A stretch of DNA of 64,000 nucleotides from Streptomyces sedi (GCF_006335015.1 NZ_VDGT01000001.1:310001-374000), one strand, 5' to 3'. Counted from the stretch's first letter, positions 42,504-52,195 are shown. Notes: a model not told the origin generated them from the sequence alone. Program-made: numbers and translations.

Positions 42504-43667
42504 ATGACCGGATCGCCGCAGTCCCCACCCGAGCGGTCCGCCGAGCAGACGATGGCACTGCGCCTGCCGAAGCAGCCCAAGGCGCCCAAGCAGCGCGACG
42601 CGTTCTTCGACAACGCCAAGTACCTGGCGATCGTGCTGGTCGCCATGGGCCACGCCTGGGAGCCGCTGCGCGCCGACTCGCGCGCGGTCACCGCGCTGTA
42701 CATGTTCGTGTACGCGTTCCACATGCCGGCGTTCATCCTGGTCGCCGGCTACTTCTCACGTAACTGGGACGGCCGCCCCGACCGGGTGCGGCGGCTGATC
42801 ACCGGCGTGCTGGTGCCGTACGTCCTCTTCCAGATCGCCTACACCTACTTCCTGCGCCGTCTCGACGACAACGACGACAACTACCTGCCGCTCTTCGAGC
42901 CGCGCTGGCTGCTGTGGTTCCTGGTGGCGCTCTTCATATGGCGGCTGACCGTGCCGCTGTGGAGGACGGTGCGCTGGCCGGTGCCGCTGGCGCTCGCGCT
43001 GGCCGCCGTGGCCACCGCGTCGCCGACGATGGGCGGGGACCTCCAGCTCCAGCGCGTGGTGCAGTTCCTGCCGTTCTTCGTGCTGGGCATGACGGTGCGC
43101 GCCGAGCACTTCCAGATGCTGCGCCGCCGGGCCGCCCGGCTGCTGGCGCTGCCGATCGGCGCCGCCGCCGCCGTCTTCGCCTACTGGGCCGAGCCTCGGA
43201 TGGACTACGCCTGGTTCTACCACCGGGGCAGCGCCCAGGAGCTGGGCGAGCCCTGGTGGGCCGGGGTGCTGATGACCCTGGCGATCTTCGGCTGCTCGGT
43301 GCTACTGACCTGCTGCTTCCTCGCCCTGGTACCCGGCCGCCACGGCTGGTTCACCGCGCTGGGCGCCGGCACGCTCTACGGCTATCTGCTGCACGGCTTC
43401 CTGATCCGCGGCTCCGTGGAGTGGGGCTGGTACGACGGCGAGCTGATGGAGAACACCCCGACCGCGCTGCTGATCAGCTCGGTGGTGGCGGCCGTCGGCA
43501 TCTCACTGCTCTGCTCGACGCCCGTGCAACGGCTGCTGCGCCCGGTGGTCGAGCCCAACATGCGCTGGTTCTTCCGCCCGGACGAGCCGAAGGACGGCTC
43601 GAACGGGAAGGGCGACCCCCAGGTGAAGACCCCCGCGACAGCCCACCCGGCCAGCACCGCACCGTAG
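42504..43667 (+). CDS. Membrane acyltransferase family protein (acyltransferase_3 / fucose 4-O-acetylase-like)
   Basis: 387 residues with about ten transmembrane helices. DNAKYLAIVLVAMGHAWEPL (about 36-55) has the conserved His typical of acyltransferase_3 proteins. FHMPAFILVAGYFSRNW follows at about 72-88. The C-terminal tail is hydrophilic. Such enzymes O-acylate sugars or cell-wall glycopolymers at the membrane, so it may acetylate the polymer made by this locus. ATG 42504 has AGGGGGC upstream. Its TAG stop is also the first bases of the second repeat island. Confidence 0.85.
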   Translation: MTGSPQSPPERSAEQTMALRLPKQPKAPKQRDAFFDNAKYLAIVLVAMGHAWEPLRADSRAVTALYMFVYAFHMPAFILVAGYFSRNWDGRPDRVRRLITGVLVPYVLFQIAYTYFLRRLDDNDDNYLPLFEPRWLLWFLVALFIWRLTVPLWRTVRWPVPLALALAAVATASPTMGGDLQLQRVVQFLPFFVLGMTVRAEHFQMLRRRAARLLALPIGAAAAVFAYWAEPRMDYAWFYHRGSAQELGEPWWAGVLMTLAIFGCSVLLTCCFLALVPGRHGWFTALGAGTLYGYLLHGFLIRGSVEWGWYDGELMENTPTALLISSVVAAVGISLLCSTPVQRLLRPVVEPNMRWFFRPDEPKDGSNGKGDPQVKTPATAHPASTAP

Positions 43668-43940
43668 TCACACCACGCGGTTCCCCGCGCCCCCAAGCCG
43701 CCCACCGGCCTGAAGGGGCGCGGGGAACTGCGCGAGCAACCACACACCACGCCGCAGACGACAACCCGCCTTGCCGGCGCCGCACCGGGGTCGACCAACC
43801 CCCGCCACCCAGCATTCGCGCAGTTCCCCGCGCCCCCAAGCCGCCCACCGGCCTGAAGGGGCGCGGGGAACTGCGCGAGCAACCACACACCACACCGCGG
43901 ACGACAACCCACCCAAACCACGCACGTGGGTAGTCGCCCG
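43665..43940. repeat. Intergenic repeat island 2 (same hairpin family as island 1)
   Basis: Two copies of the same repeat family as 33607-33975. Copy 1 has TTCCCCGCGCCCC (43681-43693) and GGGGCGCGGGGAA (43715-43727). Copy 2 has the full GCGCAGTTCCCCGCGCCCC (43818-43836) and its complement (43858-43876), a 19-bp hairpin. Copies differ from island 1 mainly in the CACACACCAC tail. It lies between convergent genes (acyltransferase and TagF-like), as island 1 does. Confidence 0.9.
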
Positions 43941-43956
43941 CCCCCCGCGGCAGCGG

Positions 43957-46716
43957 CTACGCGCGTTCCCTGCCGATCTCCAGCATCCGGTCCACCACGC
44001 GGCTGGTCGCCAGCCCGTCCGACGGCTCGCAGAAGTCCTTCACGAACCTGGCGTACTTGCCCAGGTAGTCCCGCTCCACCTGGTCGATGTCGCGGATCGA
44101 CCTGACCAGCTCCTCCGAGGTCTTGATCAGCGGCCCCGGCGCCTTCTCCGTGAAGTCGAAGTAGAAGCCGCGCAGCGTGTCCCGGTAGTGCTCCAGGTCG
44201 TACGTGAAGAACAGCATCGGCCGGCCCGAGTGCGCGAAGTCGAAGAGCACCGACGAGTAGTCGGTGATCAGCACGTCGGTGATCAGGTACAGCTCGGCGA
44301 TGTCCGGGTACGCGGAGACGTCCCACACGAAGCCCTGCCCGGCGCCGGGGATGGCGTCCAGGATCTTGGGGTGCTTGCGGAAGAGGAAGACGTGGTCGTC
44401 GCTGAGCGCCCGCTCGGCGGCCGTCAGGTCGACCTGGAGGTCCAGCTTGAACTTCGAGGCCGTGTGCCGCTGGTCGTCCCGCCAGGTCGGCGCGTAGAGC
44501 ACGACCTTCTTGCCCTCGGGGATGCCGAGCGTGGCGCGCACACGCTGCGCGATCTTCTCCCGGTCCGGCCGGTGGAAGATGTCGTTGCGCGGGTAGCCCG
44601 CCTCCAGCACCTCTCCCTCGCAGCGGAACGCGTTCCGCATGATCGGGGTGGTGAACGCGTTCGGCGAGACCACGATGTCGAACTGGCGGAACCGGTGCGG
44701 CAGGCTCGCGATGTAGGCCAGGTTGGCCTTCGGCGTGCCCAGCAGGTCGGCGCCGATCTTCTTCAGCGGGGTGCCGTGCCAGGTCTGCACCACGCACTGC
44801 CCCTCGCGCCGCTCGTACCAGTCGCCGAGGCCGACGTTGCTGACCACGTAGCGGCTGCGGGCCAGCGCCTCGTACCACTCGGTGCTGTGCCACTCCACCG
44901 GGCGGACGCCCGGCGGCAGCGCGACCTGCTCGTCGGCGACCGACCACAGGTGCTCCACCTCGATGCCGCGCCGCTCGAACTCCTCGAAGATCGCGCGCGG
45001 CGAGTCGGAGAACTGCTTGCCGCCGAAGCTGTTGTAGAAGACCGCCTCGCGCAGCGGCTCCTTCTTGAACCGGGGCGTGTGGACCTGTCGTAGCTCCCGC
45101 TGCCGCCACGCGCCGCGCTCCTCGGCCTTGAGCACCGGGCCCGAGCCGAGGAAGAGCCGGTCGTAGTAGCGGCGGTTGACGGTGTAGGTGCGGCCGGCGA
45201 CGCGCTTGCGCAGCGGCAGCGTCTCGTCGATCAGGTCGGCGCGCAGCTTGACCGGGGTGTCGGCGCCGTTGCCCCACGCGTCCCTGTCGCGCAGCCACAT
45301 GTACCAGCGGCCGGCGCGCAGCGGGAGCGTCGCGTCGTAGACCGCCATCTGGTCCGGGACGATCCGCACGCGGAAGCGGCCGTCGGCCCACTCCAGCGGC
45401 AGCACGTGCTCCTCGAAGCGCTCGCCGTGGCGCAGGATGAAGCGCTTGGTGTCGCCGGGCCCCTCGTAGTCGCCCTCGGCGACCAGCTCGCCGCCCTCCC
45501 AGCGCAACGAGTCGACGACCGCCTGCCGCGCCCGGTCGTGCAGCTTCAGCAGGCCGGGGCCGTCCGTGGTCACCGCGATCTCGCGGTTCGACGGGCGGGC
45601 GTAGCGGCCAGGCACGAAGCCCTCGCGCACGGTGGCACGGCGGTCGCTGCCGTCGACGAAGTCGATGTGGGTGACGAAGTCCTGGGTCTTCTGGTCGGCG
45701 CTGGTCGCGACCGCCAGGTTCTTCAGCGGGATGTCGACGGTGTACCGGGCGAAGCCGACCTCCCCCTCGCCCTGCTCCAGGGCGTAGGCGTCGCCCGACT
45801 GCTGGCCCTTGCGGGCGATCCGCAGCTTCGTCGGCCGCTTGCCGCCGGCCGGGGCGCGCAGCCCCAGCCGCAGCGTCTCGCCCTCGACGAGCTCCTGGTC
45901 GGTGATCTCGGCCTCGGGGATCTCGACGGCCACCTGGAAGCGGCCCTCGACGAAGCTGGCCACCAGCCGGGCGCCGTCCCCCAGGTCACGCGACTGCGAG
46001 TGGCCGGCCGAGCCGATGTCGACGCGGTCGACATGGCCGGGCACATAGCCGCCGGGCCGCGGCAGCGCCAGCGTCAGGCCCCAGGTGCCGGCCTTCCAGC
46101 GGCCCCTGGACTTCAGCTTGGCCGGGTCGATGACCAGCTCGAAGCCGGCGTTGTCGTAGTTGTGCAGCGCCTGCTTGGAGTCCCTGGTCGCACGCGTCGC
46201 CTCCTCGGTGCGCAGCTTGACCGGCACCCGCCGGCCGCCCTTGGCGCGCAGCCACGCGAGCCTGGGCAGCGGCGCGTGCGCGCCGTCCGGGAGGTTGAGC
46301 ACGTAGCCGAAGCCGCGCACGACGAGCTTGCCGTCCTGCCACAGCACCTCGGTGGCCTTCGCCCGCACCGGCATCTCGCGCAGCCGCAGCCGGCTGACGG
46401 AGGCCGGCAGCCGCGCGGCGTCGGCGCCCGGTATCGCGACGGCCGGCCGCAGCCGGCCCCGCACCGGGAACGCCGACGGGTTCTCCCGCTCGAACGCCAG
46501 CACGGCCAGCAGCTCGTCGACGCGGCGCTCCTTGGCCAGATGCCACTTGATGCGGGCCACCGGCGGGAACTTCCGCAGCTTGTTCGCGTCGGCTTCCGCC
46601 AGGAAGGCGGTGACCTCCTCGAAGAACTCCTCGCGCTCCGCCCCGGTGGCCTCCGGGAGGAACCGCATCCGTCGCCGGAGTTCCTCCGGGATCATCTCTT
46701 CAGGCTTCGCGACCAC
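43957..46716 (-). CDS. CDP-glycerol:poly(glycerophosphate) glycerophosphotransferase-like protein (TagF-like)
   Basis: 919 residues. Residues about 550-919 hold the Glyphos_transf domain: VVQTWHGTPLKKIGADLLGT (about 635-654), VVLYAPTWRDDQRH (about 735-748), VFLFRKHP (about 775-782), LITDYSSVLFDFAHSGRPML (about 817-836). These include the catalytic-type His and Asp residues of TagF-like polymerases. The front half is a long beta-rich region, starting with a segment EREEFFEEVTAFLAEAD that in some bifunctional relatives follows a GT2 domain. No GT2 domain is present here. GTG 46716 has a weak AGAGG site. It uses CDP-linked polyol phosphate to build a wall polymer. Confidence 0.88.
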   Translation of the reverse strand: MVAKPEEMIPEELRRRMRFLPEATGAEREEFFEEVTAFLAEADANKLRKFPPVARIKWHLAKERRVDELLAVLAFERENPSAFPVRGRLRPAVAIPGADAARLPASVSRLRLREMPVRAKATEVLWQDGKLVVRGFGYVLNLPDGAHAPLPRLAWLRAKGGRRVPVKLRTEEATRATRDSKQALHNYDNAGFELVIDPAKLKSRGRWKAGTWGLTLALPRPGGYVPGHVDRVDIGSAGHSQSRDLGDGARLVASFVEGRFQVAVEIPEAEITDQELVEGETLRLGLRAPAGGKRPTKLRIARKGQQSGDAYALEQGEGEVGFARYTVDIPLKNLAVATSADQKTQDFVTHIDFVDGSDRRATVREGFVPGRYARPSNREIAVTTDGPGLLKLHDRARQAVVDSLRWEGGELVAEGDYEGPGDTKRFILRHGERFEEHVLPLEWADGRFRVRIVPDQMAVYDATLPLRAGRWYMWLRDRDAWGNGADTPVKLRADLIDETLPLRKRVAGRTYTVNRRYYDRLFLGSGPVLKAEERGAWRQRELRQVHTPRFKKEPLREAVFYNSFGGKQFSDSPRAIFEEFERRGIEVEHLWSVADEQVALPPGVRPVEWHSTEWYEALARSRYVVSNVGLGDWYERREGQCVVQTWHGTPLKKIGADLLGTPKANLAYIASLPHRFRQFDIVVSPNAFTTPIMRNAFRCEGEVLEAGYPRNDIFHRPDREKIAQRVRATLGIPEGKKVVLYAPTWRDDQRHTASKFKLDLQVDLTAAERALSDDHVFLFRKHPKILDAIPGAGQGFVWDVSAYPDIAELYLITDVLITDYSSVLFDFAHSGRPMLFFTYDLEHYRDTLRGFYFDFTEKAPGPLIKTSEELVRSIRDIDQVERDYLGKYARFVKDFCEPSDGLATSRVVDRMLEIGRERA

Positions 46717-46812
46717 GGACTCGTGCCTCTTCCTCTTACTACGAACGACGGGCGGCGGGACGGGCCCGCCGCACCGGATACAGCTCGGACGGTCAATTCA
46801 GGACGGGCACGA

Positions 46813-48867
46813 CTAGGACGTGCCCACCACCGCCGCCGTTCCCGCCTCGCCGAGGGCCTGGTTGCGCGCCTCGGCCCGTGCGGCCAGCCCGTTGACCGCC
46901 GCGTTGAACCGCTCCAGCGAGGTGGGCTCGTCGGGGCCCAGCAGGTAGTGCTTCAGCTCGACGCGGTCCTGGGCGAGCGGGTCGGCGCCCGGCGAGGTGA
47001 CGGCGTCCAGCAGCTCGTCGAGCTGGGCCGCGTCGTTGGACAGGATCACGGCGGCCCGCACGGCGGTGTTCTGCCGGCGGAACTCGTCGGAGCCCAGCCC
47101 GGCCGAGTCGGAGACCGCGTACGGCTTGCCGCTGGCGATCCAGTCGGAGACCACGCTGGAGATGTCGGAGACGAGCGCGTCCGACTCGTTGAAGCAGTCG
47201 AACAGGCGCGGCTGCGAGCCGGTGATCACCCGGTGCTCCCACCAGCCGAACGAGCGCCAGAACGCCTCGTTCCACTCGGCGAAGGCACGTTCCTCCACCG
47301 CGGCCTGGTCGGCCGGGGTCTGGGCGTCGCGGGAGACGGAGGCGTCGTCCCAGACGGTGGCCAGCACGGCGGAACGCCCGCCGCCCGCCTCCTCGACGGC
47401 ACGCAGCGTCGCCTGCGCCGTCGCCCGGTCGGCGGCCGTGCGCTCGGCCTCGGCGGCCCAGCGCGGGTCGGCGGCGCGCGCGGTGGCGGCCTCCTCGATC
47501 AGCGCGACGATCCGCTGGTGGGCGGCGCCGGCCGCCGGGTCGCGGGTGCCGGTGAACGGGTGCGGCTTGTAGATCACCCGCACCGGCCGTTCGGCGGTGA
47601 GCAGCTTGCGGACGATGTTCTCGCCGGCCAGCAGGAGCGAGGTGTTGCCCGGGTCGTCGGTCCAGCCCTCCCAGGTGGGGGCGTAGAGCACGGTCGGGAC
47701 GCGCCCCTCGGGCCTGGCGCTCGCCGGCAGGATCGACGCCAGCTGGGGGCGCCCGACCTCGACGATGTCGTCGTCGCGCACCCCGACGTCGGCGAGCGCG
47801 TAGCGGTCGCGGCCGGCGCGGCCGGCGGACCACACCTCGTCGTACGCCTTGGCGTACGGGTTGATGCTGGCGATCTTGTCGCTGTCGCCGTGCCCGATGA
47901 AGACGTGCTTCATGGTGGGCACGCGCAGCAGGTGCAGGTTCTTGCCGACGTTGGCCGGGTAGAGCCCGACGCGCAGCGAGGAGAGGTCCATGTTCATCAG
48001 GTGGACCGCGCTCGGCACGCAGACCACCGGCACGGTGGTGGTGGCCAGCCGGTTGAGGATGGCCCGCTCCCGCAGGATCACCAGCGGCTTGCTGTCCAGC
48101 CGCTCCATGGTCTCCAGCCACATGTCGGCCTGGTAGACGGACTCCTTGGAGCCGGAGAAGTAGAGCGCGGTCTCCGGCCGGTGCTCGCGCAGCCAGCCGT
48201 CGAACCACTCCAGCGCGCCCTCGGGGGCGGGCGGCAGCTTCGCGGCGCGCAGATAGGGCAGCAGCGCCAGCAGGTACAGCAGCACCAGCGTCGGCGCGGC
48301 CACTATCCCGACGTAGCCGGGGAGCGTCTCCTCGGTGATCACCATCGCCAGCAGCCCCGCGAACATCGGGACCTCGGCGTGCAGCACCTTCTCGACCGCC
48401 CGGTGCGTCAGCCAGCGCGGCGCGCCGTCGGGCACCGGCATCGTCGACAGGTCGATGTTGCGGGTGGCGAACGGCAGCCGCCGCTTGCGCCGCAACACGG
48501 TGACCAGCGCGGTGTGCGGGACCTGGAGCGCGTAGAACGCCAGCAGCGCGACGACGGCGGCCTGCGCCACCGTCTCGTCCGTCCAGCCGGTGCGGGCCAG
48601 CAGCAGCACGAGCAGCAGCTGGCGGACGAGGAAGCGGACCGTGAGGCCGACGCGCGCCTTGCCCATCCGCACCAGCAGATAGCTGCCGCTGCGGTGCAGA
48701 TAGTGGTCGCCCAGGTAGCTGAGGGCCGCCGCGACGACGAACGCGCCGGTGGCCGGCAGCAGTGCGGTGAGCAGCATCAGGGGGTAGCTGACCACCACGA
48801 CCAGCGCCGCGAGCAGCTCGGCGCCGGACGTCACGCCGACAAGGCGGCGCAGCAGACCTGCCGTCAT
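46813..48867 (-). CDS. Membrane-anchored CDP-glycerol glycerophosphotransferase-like protein (paralogue 2)
   Basis: 684 residues. The N-terminal 230 residues carry about six hydrophobic helices (LLAALVVVVSYPLMLLTALL near 20). The C-terminal domain has TVLYAPTWEGWTDDPGNTSL (about 390-409), VIYKPHPFTGTRDP (about 429-442) and DALVSDISSVVSDWIASGKP (about 582-601). It aligns end to end with the gene at 39450, including GHGDSDKIASINPYAKAYDE versus GESDKLSSCNPYAK. Its ATG overlaps the stop of the cytidylyltransferase-SDR gene (ATGA), so the activated precursor and the polymerase are made together. Confidence 0.86.
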   Translation of the reverse strand: MTAGLLRRLVGVTSGAELLAALVVVVSYPLMLLTALLPATGAFVVAAALSYLGDHYLHRSGSYLLVRMGKARVGLTVRFLVRQLLLVLLLARTGWTDETVAQAAVVALLAFYALQVPHTALVTVLRRKRRLPFATRNIDLSTMPVPDGAPRWLTHRAVEKVLHAEVPMFAGLLAMVITEETLPGYVGIVAAPTLVLLYLLALLPYLRAAKLPPAPEGALEWFDGWLREHRPETALYFSGSKESVYQADMWLETMERLDSKPLVILRERAILNRLATTTVPVVCVPSAVHLMNMDLSSLRVGLYPANVGKNLHLLRVPTMKHVFIGHGDSDKIASINPYAKAYDEVWSAGRAGRDRYALADVGVRDDDIVEVGRPQLASILPASARPEGRVPTVLYAPTWEGWTDDPGNTSLLLAGENIVRKLLTAERPVRVIYKPHPFTGTRDPAAGAAHQRIVALIEEAATARAADPRWAAEAERTAADRATAQATLRAVEEAGGGRSAVLATVWDDASVSRDAQTPADQAAVEERAFAEWNEAFWRSFGWWEHRVITGSQPRLFDCFNESDALVSDISSVVSDWIASGKPYAVSDSAGLGSDEFRRQNTAVRAAVILSNDAAQLDELLDAVTSPGADPLAQDRVELKHYLLGPDEPTSLERFNAAVNGLAARAEARNQALGEAGTAAVVGTS

Positions 48868-50369
48868 GCCACCCCCCCGTCGGCCTCGGAGCTGAGGGCG
48901 GCGGCCAGGGCGCGCTCGAACGAGCCGGCCTGCGTCGCGTCGGCGGTCGGGTCCTGCTGCCGGACGTCGATGACGTGTCCGGTCATGGAGGACAGCAGCA
49001 CGTCGAGCGAGGTGCGGGCGACGGCCTCCGAGGAGAGCAGCGTGCCGGCCGGCTCCTGCCCGAACGCCTTGGTGCGCATGGGGGTGGCGGTCCGCTCGGG
49101 GTTGACGCAGTTGACGCGGATGCCGTCACCGGCCCACTCGTCGGCGAGCGCCTGGGTCAGGTTGACCATGGCGGCCTTGGTCGACGAGTAGAGGCTGTAC
49201 TCGGCACGGCCCCTGGTGTAGCTGCTGGAGGTGTAGAGCAGCAGCTGGCCGCCGCTCTCCGCGAGATAGCGGTGGGCGGCCCTGGCGATCCGCACCGGCG
49301 CCAGGTAGTTGACCTTCAGCGCCTCCTCGATGGTGGCGTCGTCGGTCTCGTCGAGCCGGCCGATGCGCAGCACGCCCGCCGTGTTCACCACGTAGTCGAT
49401 CCGGCCGGTGTCCGCGTGCGCCTTGGCGAGGGCCGCGGCCACGTCCTCCGGGTTCTCCACGTGGGTGCCGGTGGTCGAGCGGCCCAGCGGGTAGACGCTC
49501 GCGCCGTAGCCCGCGGCCAGGTCGGAGATGTCCTTGCCGATGCCGTAGGAGCCGCCGAAGACGACCACGGTCTTGCCGGCCAGGCGCTCCCGGTAGGCGG
49601 CCTCGTCGGACTGCGCGGGGGCGGCGGTGGAGGCCAGCTGGAAGAGCTTGTCCGTGAGGAACACGTCGACCGGCTGGGTCACCTTCATGTTGAACTCGTC
49701 GCCGGGCACGACGTGGATCGGCACGTCCGGCAGGTACTTCAGGACCACGGAGCAGTCGTCGGTGGCCTGGAAGTTCGGGTCTTCGGCCGCGACCTCGTAG
49801 GCCCGGCGGATCGTGGAGAGCCGGAACGCCTGGGGCGTCTGGCCGCGCCGCAGCCGGGACCGGTCGGGGACGTCGGTGATGAACTCGCCGTCCTCGCCGT
49901 GCGTGCGGGTGACGATGATCGTGTCCGCGGACGGTATGGCGACGTCCACCGCCTGGTAGCGCTCCAACGCGCGCACGCAGTCGCTGATCACCCGCTGGGA
50001 GAGCAGCGGCCGGACGGCGTCGTGGAAGAGGACGTTCCGGTCCTCGCCCTCGGCGAGGCCCTCCCCCAGGGCGTCGATGGCGCGCTGGGTGGTCTCGTTC
50101 CGCGTGCTGCCGCCCTCCAGGACGCGGCTGACCTTGGTCAGCCCGCTCTTGGCGACGATGCGCTCCACGTCGGGCGCGTACCCGGGGGCCATCAGCACGA
50201 TGACGTCGTCGATGTCATCGGCCTCCTCGAAGATGGCCAGCGTGTGCTCGATGACGGCCTTACCGGCGACCTTGATCAGCTGCTTCGGTATGGAAAGCCC
50301 CACACGCTGGCCCGTGCCACCGGCGAGAACGACCGCTGTGGTGTGCGGGGACGGCCCTTTGGGTTGCAT
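48864..50369 (-). CDS. Fused cytidylyltransferase-SDR enzyme, CDP-ribitol synthase-like (Acs1/Bcs1 domain order)
   Basis: 501 residues. The first 240 are an IspD/TarI-type cytidylyltransferase: AVVLAGGTGQRVGLSIPKQL (about 11-30), LFHDAVRPLLSQRVI (about 116-130) and NMKVTQPVDVFLTDKL (about 223-238). The last 240 are an SDR reductase: VVVFGGSYGIGKDIS (about 265-279), YVVNTAGVLRIG and the Ser/Tyr/Lys triad in SSSYTRGRAEYSLYSSTKAA (about 393-412). The same order occurs in H. influenzae Acs1/Bcs1, where the SDR half reduces ribulose-5-phosphate and the other half makes CDP-ribitol. ATG 50369 is chosen; GGAG lies 11 bases upstream. The stop overlaps the start of the polymerase gene. Confidence 0.86.
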   Translation of the reverse strand: MQPKGPSPHTTAVVLAGGTGQRVGLSIPKQLIKVAGKAVIEHTLAIFEEADDIDDVIVLMAPGYAPDVERIVAKSGLTKVSRVLEGGSTRNETTQRAIDALGEGLAEGEDRNVLFHDAVRPLLSQRVISDCVRALERYQAVDVAIPSADTIIVTRTHGEDGEFITDVPDRSRLRRGQTPQAFRLSTIRRAYEVAAEDPNFQATDDCSVVLKYLPDVPIHVVPGDEFNMKVTQPVDVFLTDKLFQLASTAAPAQSDEAAYRERLAGKTVVVFGGSYGIGKDISDLAAGYGASVYPLGRSTTGTHVENPEDVAAALAKAHADTGRIDYVVNTAGVLRIGRLDETDDATIEEALKVNYLAPVRIARAAHRYLAESGGQLLLYTSSSYTRGRAEYSLYSSTKAAMVNLTQALADEWAGDGIRVNCVNPERTATPMRTKAFGQEPAGTLLSSEAVARTSLDVLLSSMTGHVIDVRQQDPTADATQAGSFERALAAALSSEADGGVA

Positions 50370-50500
50370 GGTCAAGGAAGCTCCTGCCGGTATCAAGAAG
50401 TGTCGCCTACGCGAGGAGAAGGTTAACCCCCGTGGAAGCTTGACCCCTAAGCCGGACTAACCGTTGCCGACCGTTATCGCTTTGAGACAGCGTACCGTTA

Positions 50501-50536
50501 CCCTGCGGGGCCCCCAAACGACGATCCCCGCAAGGG
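50501..50536 (-). terminator. Possible terminator downstream of obg
   Basis: CCCTGCGGGG (50501-50510) and CCCCGCAAGGG (50526-50536) form a stem with one bulged base, 40 bp after the obg stop. The TTTT at 50537-50540 lies on the side that would suit a plus-strand transcript, so direction is uncertain. Confidence 0.4.
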
Positions 50537-50576
50537 TTTTCCGAACACTCCGTGACGTTCGGCCGAAACGTGCAAA

Positions 50577-52019
50577 TCAGTCAAAGGGTCGGAATTCCTC
50601 GAACTCCCGCTGGGCGGCGTCCTTCCGCCTGGCCTCCCGGTCCCTGCGGCGCGCCGCCGCCGGTCGCAGCGGGTTCATCCGGTGATCCTCGCCACGCCTG
50701 CCCAGCATCTCGGCGCCGGCGGTGACGGACGGCTCCCAGTCGAATACCACCGCGTTGTCCTCGGGACCGATGGCGACGCCGTCGCCCTCCCTGGCGCCCA
50801 GGCGCAGCAGTTCGTCCTCCACGCCGAGCCGGTTGAAGCGGTCGGCGAGATATCCGACGGCCTCCTCGTTGCTGAAGTCGGTCTGGAGCACCCAACGTTC
50901 CGGCTTCTCCCCCCGAACCCGAAAGAAACCTTCACCTTCCGGGGCAACGGTGAAGCCCGCCTCGTTAACGGCCTTCGGCCGGATCACGACGCGCGTCGCC
51001 TCCTCGCGCGGTTTCGCCGCCCGAGCGCTGGTCACCAGTTCACCGAGAGCGAAGGAGAGTTCCCGGAGGCCCTTTCGGGAAACGGCGGAGACCTCGAAAA
51101 CGCGCAGGCCGCGCGCCTCCAGTTCGGGGCGGACGATGTCCGCGAGATCCTGCCCCTCGGGAATGTCGGTCTTGTTCAGCACCACCAGCCGCGGCCTCTC
51201 GTCCAACCCGCCGTACTGGGCCAGCTCCTCCTCGATCACGCGGAAGTCGGTGAGCGGGTCGCGTTCGCTCTCCAGCGTCGCGCAGTCCAGCACGTGCACC
51301 AGCACCTCGCAGCGCTCCACGTGCCGCAGGAACTCAAGCCCCAGCCCGCGCCCCTCGCTGGCACCGGGGATCAGCCCCGGCACGTCGGCGACCGTGTAGA
51401 CGCTCTCGCCCGCGGTGACCACTCCGAGGTTGGGCACCAGGGTGGTGAACGGGTAGTCCGCGATCTTCGGCCGGGCCGCGGAGAGCACCGAGATCAACGA
51501 CGACTTGCCGGCGCTCGGGTAGCCGACCAGCGCCACGTCGGCGATGGTCTTCAGCTCCAGCACCAGGTCGCGGCTCTCGCCCGGCTCGCCCAGCAGAGCG
51601 AACCCCGGCGCCTTGCGGCGCGGCGAGGCCAGCGCCGCGTTGCCGAGCCCGCCCCGGCCGCCCTGCCCCGCGACGAACGAGGTCCCCGGGCCGACCAGGT
51701 CGGCCAGCACCTCGCCCGAGGGGCTGAGCACCACGGTGCCGTCCGGCACCGGCAGCACCAGGTCCTTGCCGAGCGCGCCCGTCCGGTTCCCGCCGGCGCC
51801 GGGCTTGCCGTTCGTCGCCTTGCGGTGCGGCCGGTGGTGGTACTCCAGCAGCGTGGTCACCTCGGGGTCGACGACCAGGGTCACGTCGCCACCGCGCCCG
51901 CCGTCGCCGCCGTCGGGGCCGCCCAGCGGCTTGAACTTCTCCCGGTGCACGGAGGCGCAGCCGTGGCCCCCGTTACCCGCGGCGACATGCAGCTCGACGC
52001 GGTCCACGAAGGTTGTCAT
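50577..52019 (-). CDS. obgE: GTPase ObgE/CgtA
   Basis: 480 residues. The N-terminal Obg domain is Gly-rich ([20 protein letters not shown] near 16 and [18 protein letters not shown]). The G domain has G1 [10 protein letters not shown] (about 166-175), G3 DVPGLIPGA (about 213-221), and G4 NKTD (about 283-286). The C-terminal OCT domain ([20 protein letters not shown]) is present, as usual in Gram-positives. It is an essential ribosome-assembly and stress GTPase, involved in aerial mycelium formation in Streptomyces. ATG 52019 has GGGAGG eight bases upstream. rpmA and rplU lie just upstream on the same strand. Confidence 0.97.
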   Translation of the reverse strand: MTTFVDRVELHVAAGNGGHGCASVHREKFKPLGGPDGGDGGRGGDVTLVVDPEVTTLLEYHHRPHRKATNGKPGAGGNRTGALGKDLVLPVPDGTVVLSPSGEVLADLVGPGTSFVAGQGGRGGLGNAALASPRRKAPGFALLGEPGESRDLVLELKTIADVALVGYPSAGKSSLISVLSAARPKIADYPFTTLVPNLGVVTAGESVYTVADVPGLIPGASEGRGLGLEFLRHVERCEVLVHVLDCATLESERDPLTDFRVIEEELAQYGGLDERPRLVVLNKTDIPEGQDLADIVRPELEARGLRVFEVSAVSRKGLRELSFALGELVTSARAAKPREEATRVVIRPKAVNEAGFTVAPEGEGFFRVRGEKPERWVLQTDFSNEEAVGYLADRFNRLGVEDELLRLGAREGDGVAIGPEDNAVVFDWEPSVTAGAEMLGRRGEDHRMNPLRPAAARRRDREARRKDAAQREFEEFRPFD

Positions 52020-52195
52020 GACGAATGCCTCCCGGCGATCGAACGGTGCCCGCCCTCGGCGGGGCACGGGTGGTGAGGGGACGCGGAGCGCCGCGTCGAC
52101 GGTGCACGCCCTTCACGGTGCGCAACAACGCAAGGGGCGGACCGCTTCCCGGCGAGGGAAGTGCGGTCCGCCCCGGTACTGCTTCCGGTCGCGCC

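Noticed and set aside
45406..49191. A 1261-codon plus-strand open frame
   Set aside because: It is antisense to TagF-like, membrane polymerase and SDR-cytidylyltransferase genes; it has no family features, and long antisense frames are expected at this GC content.
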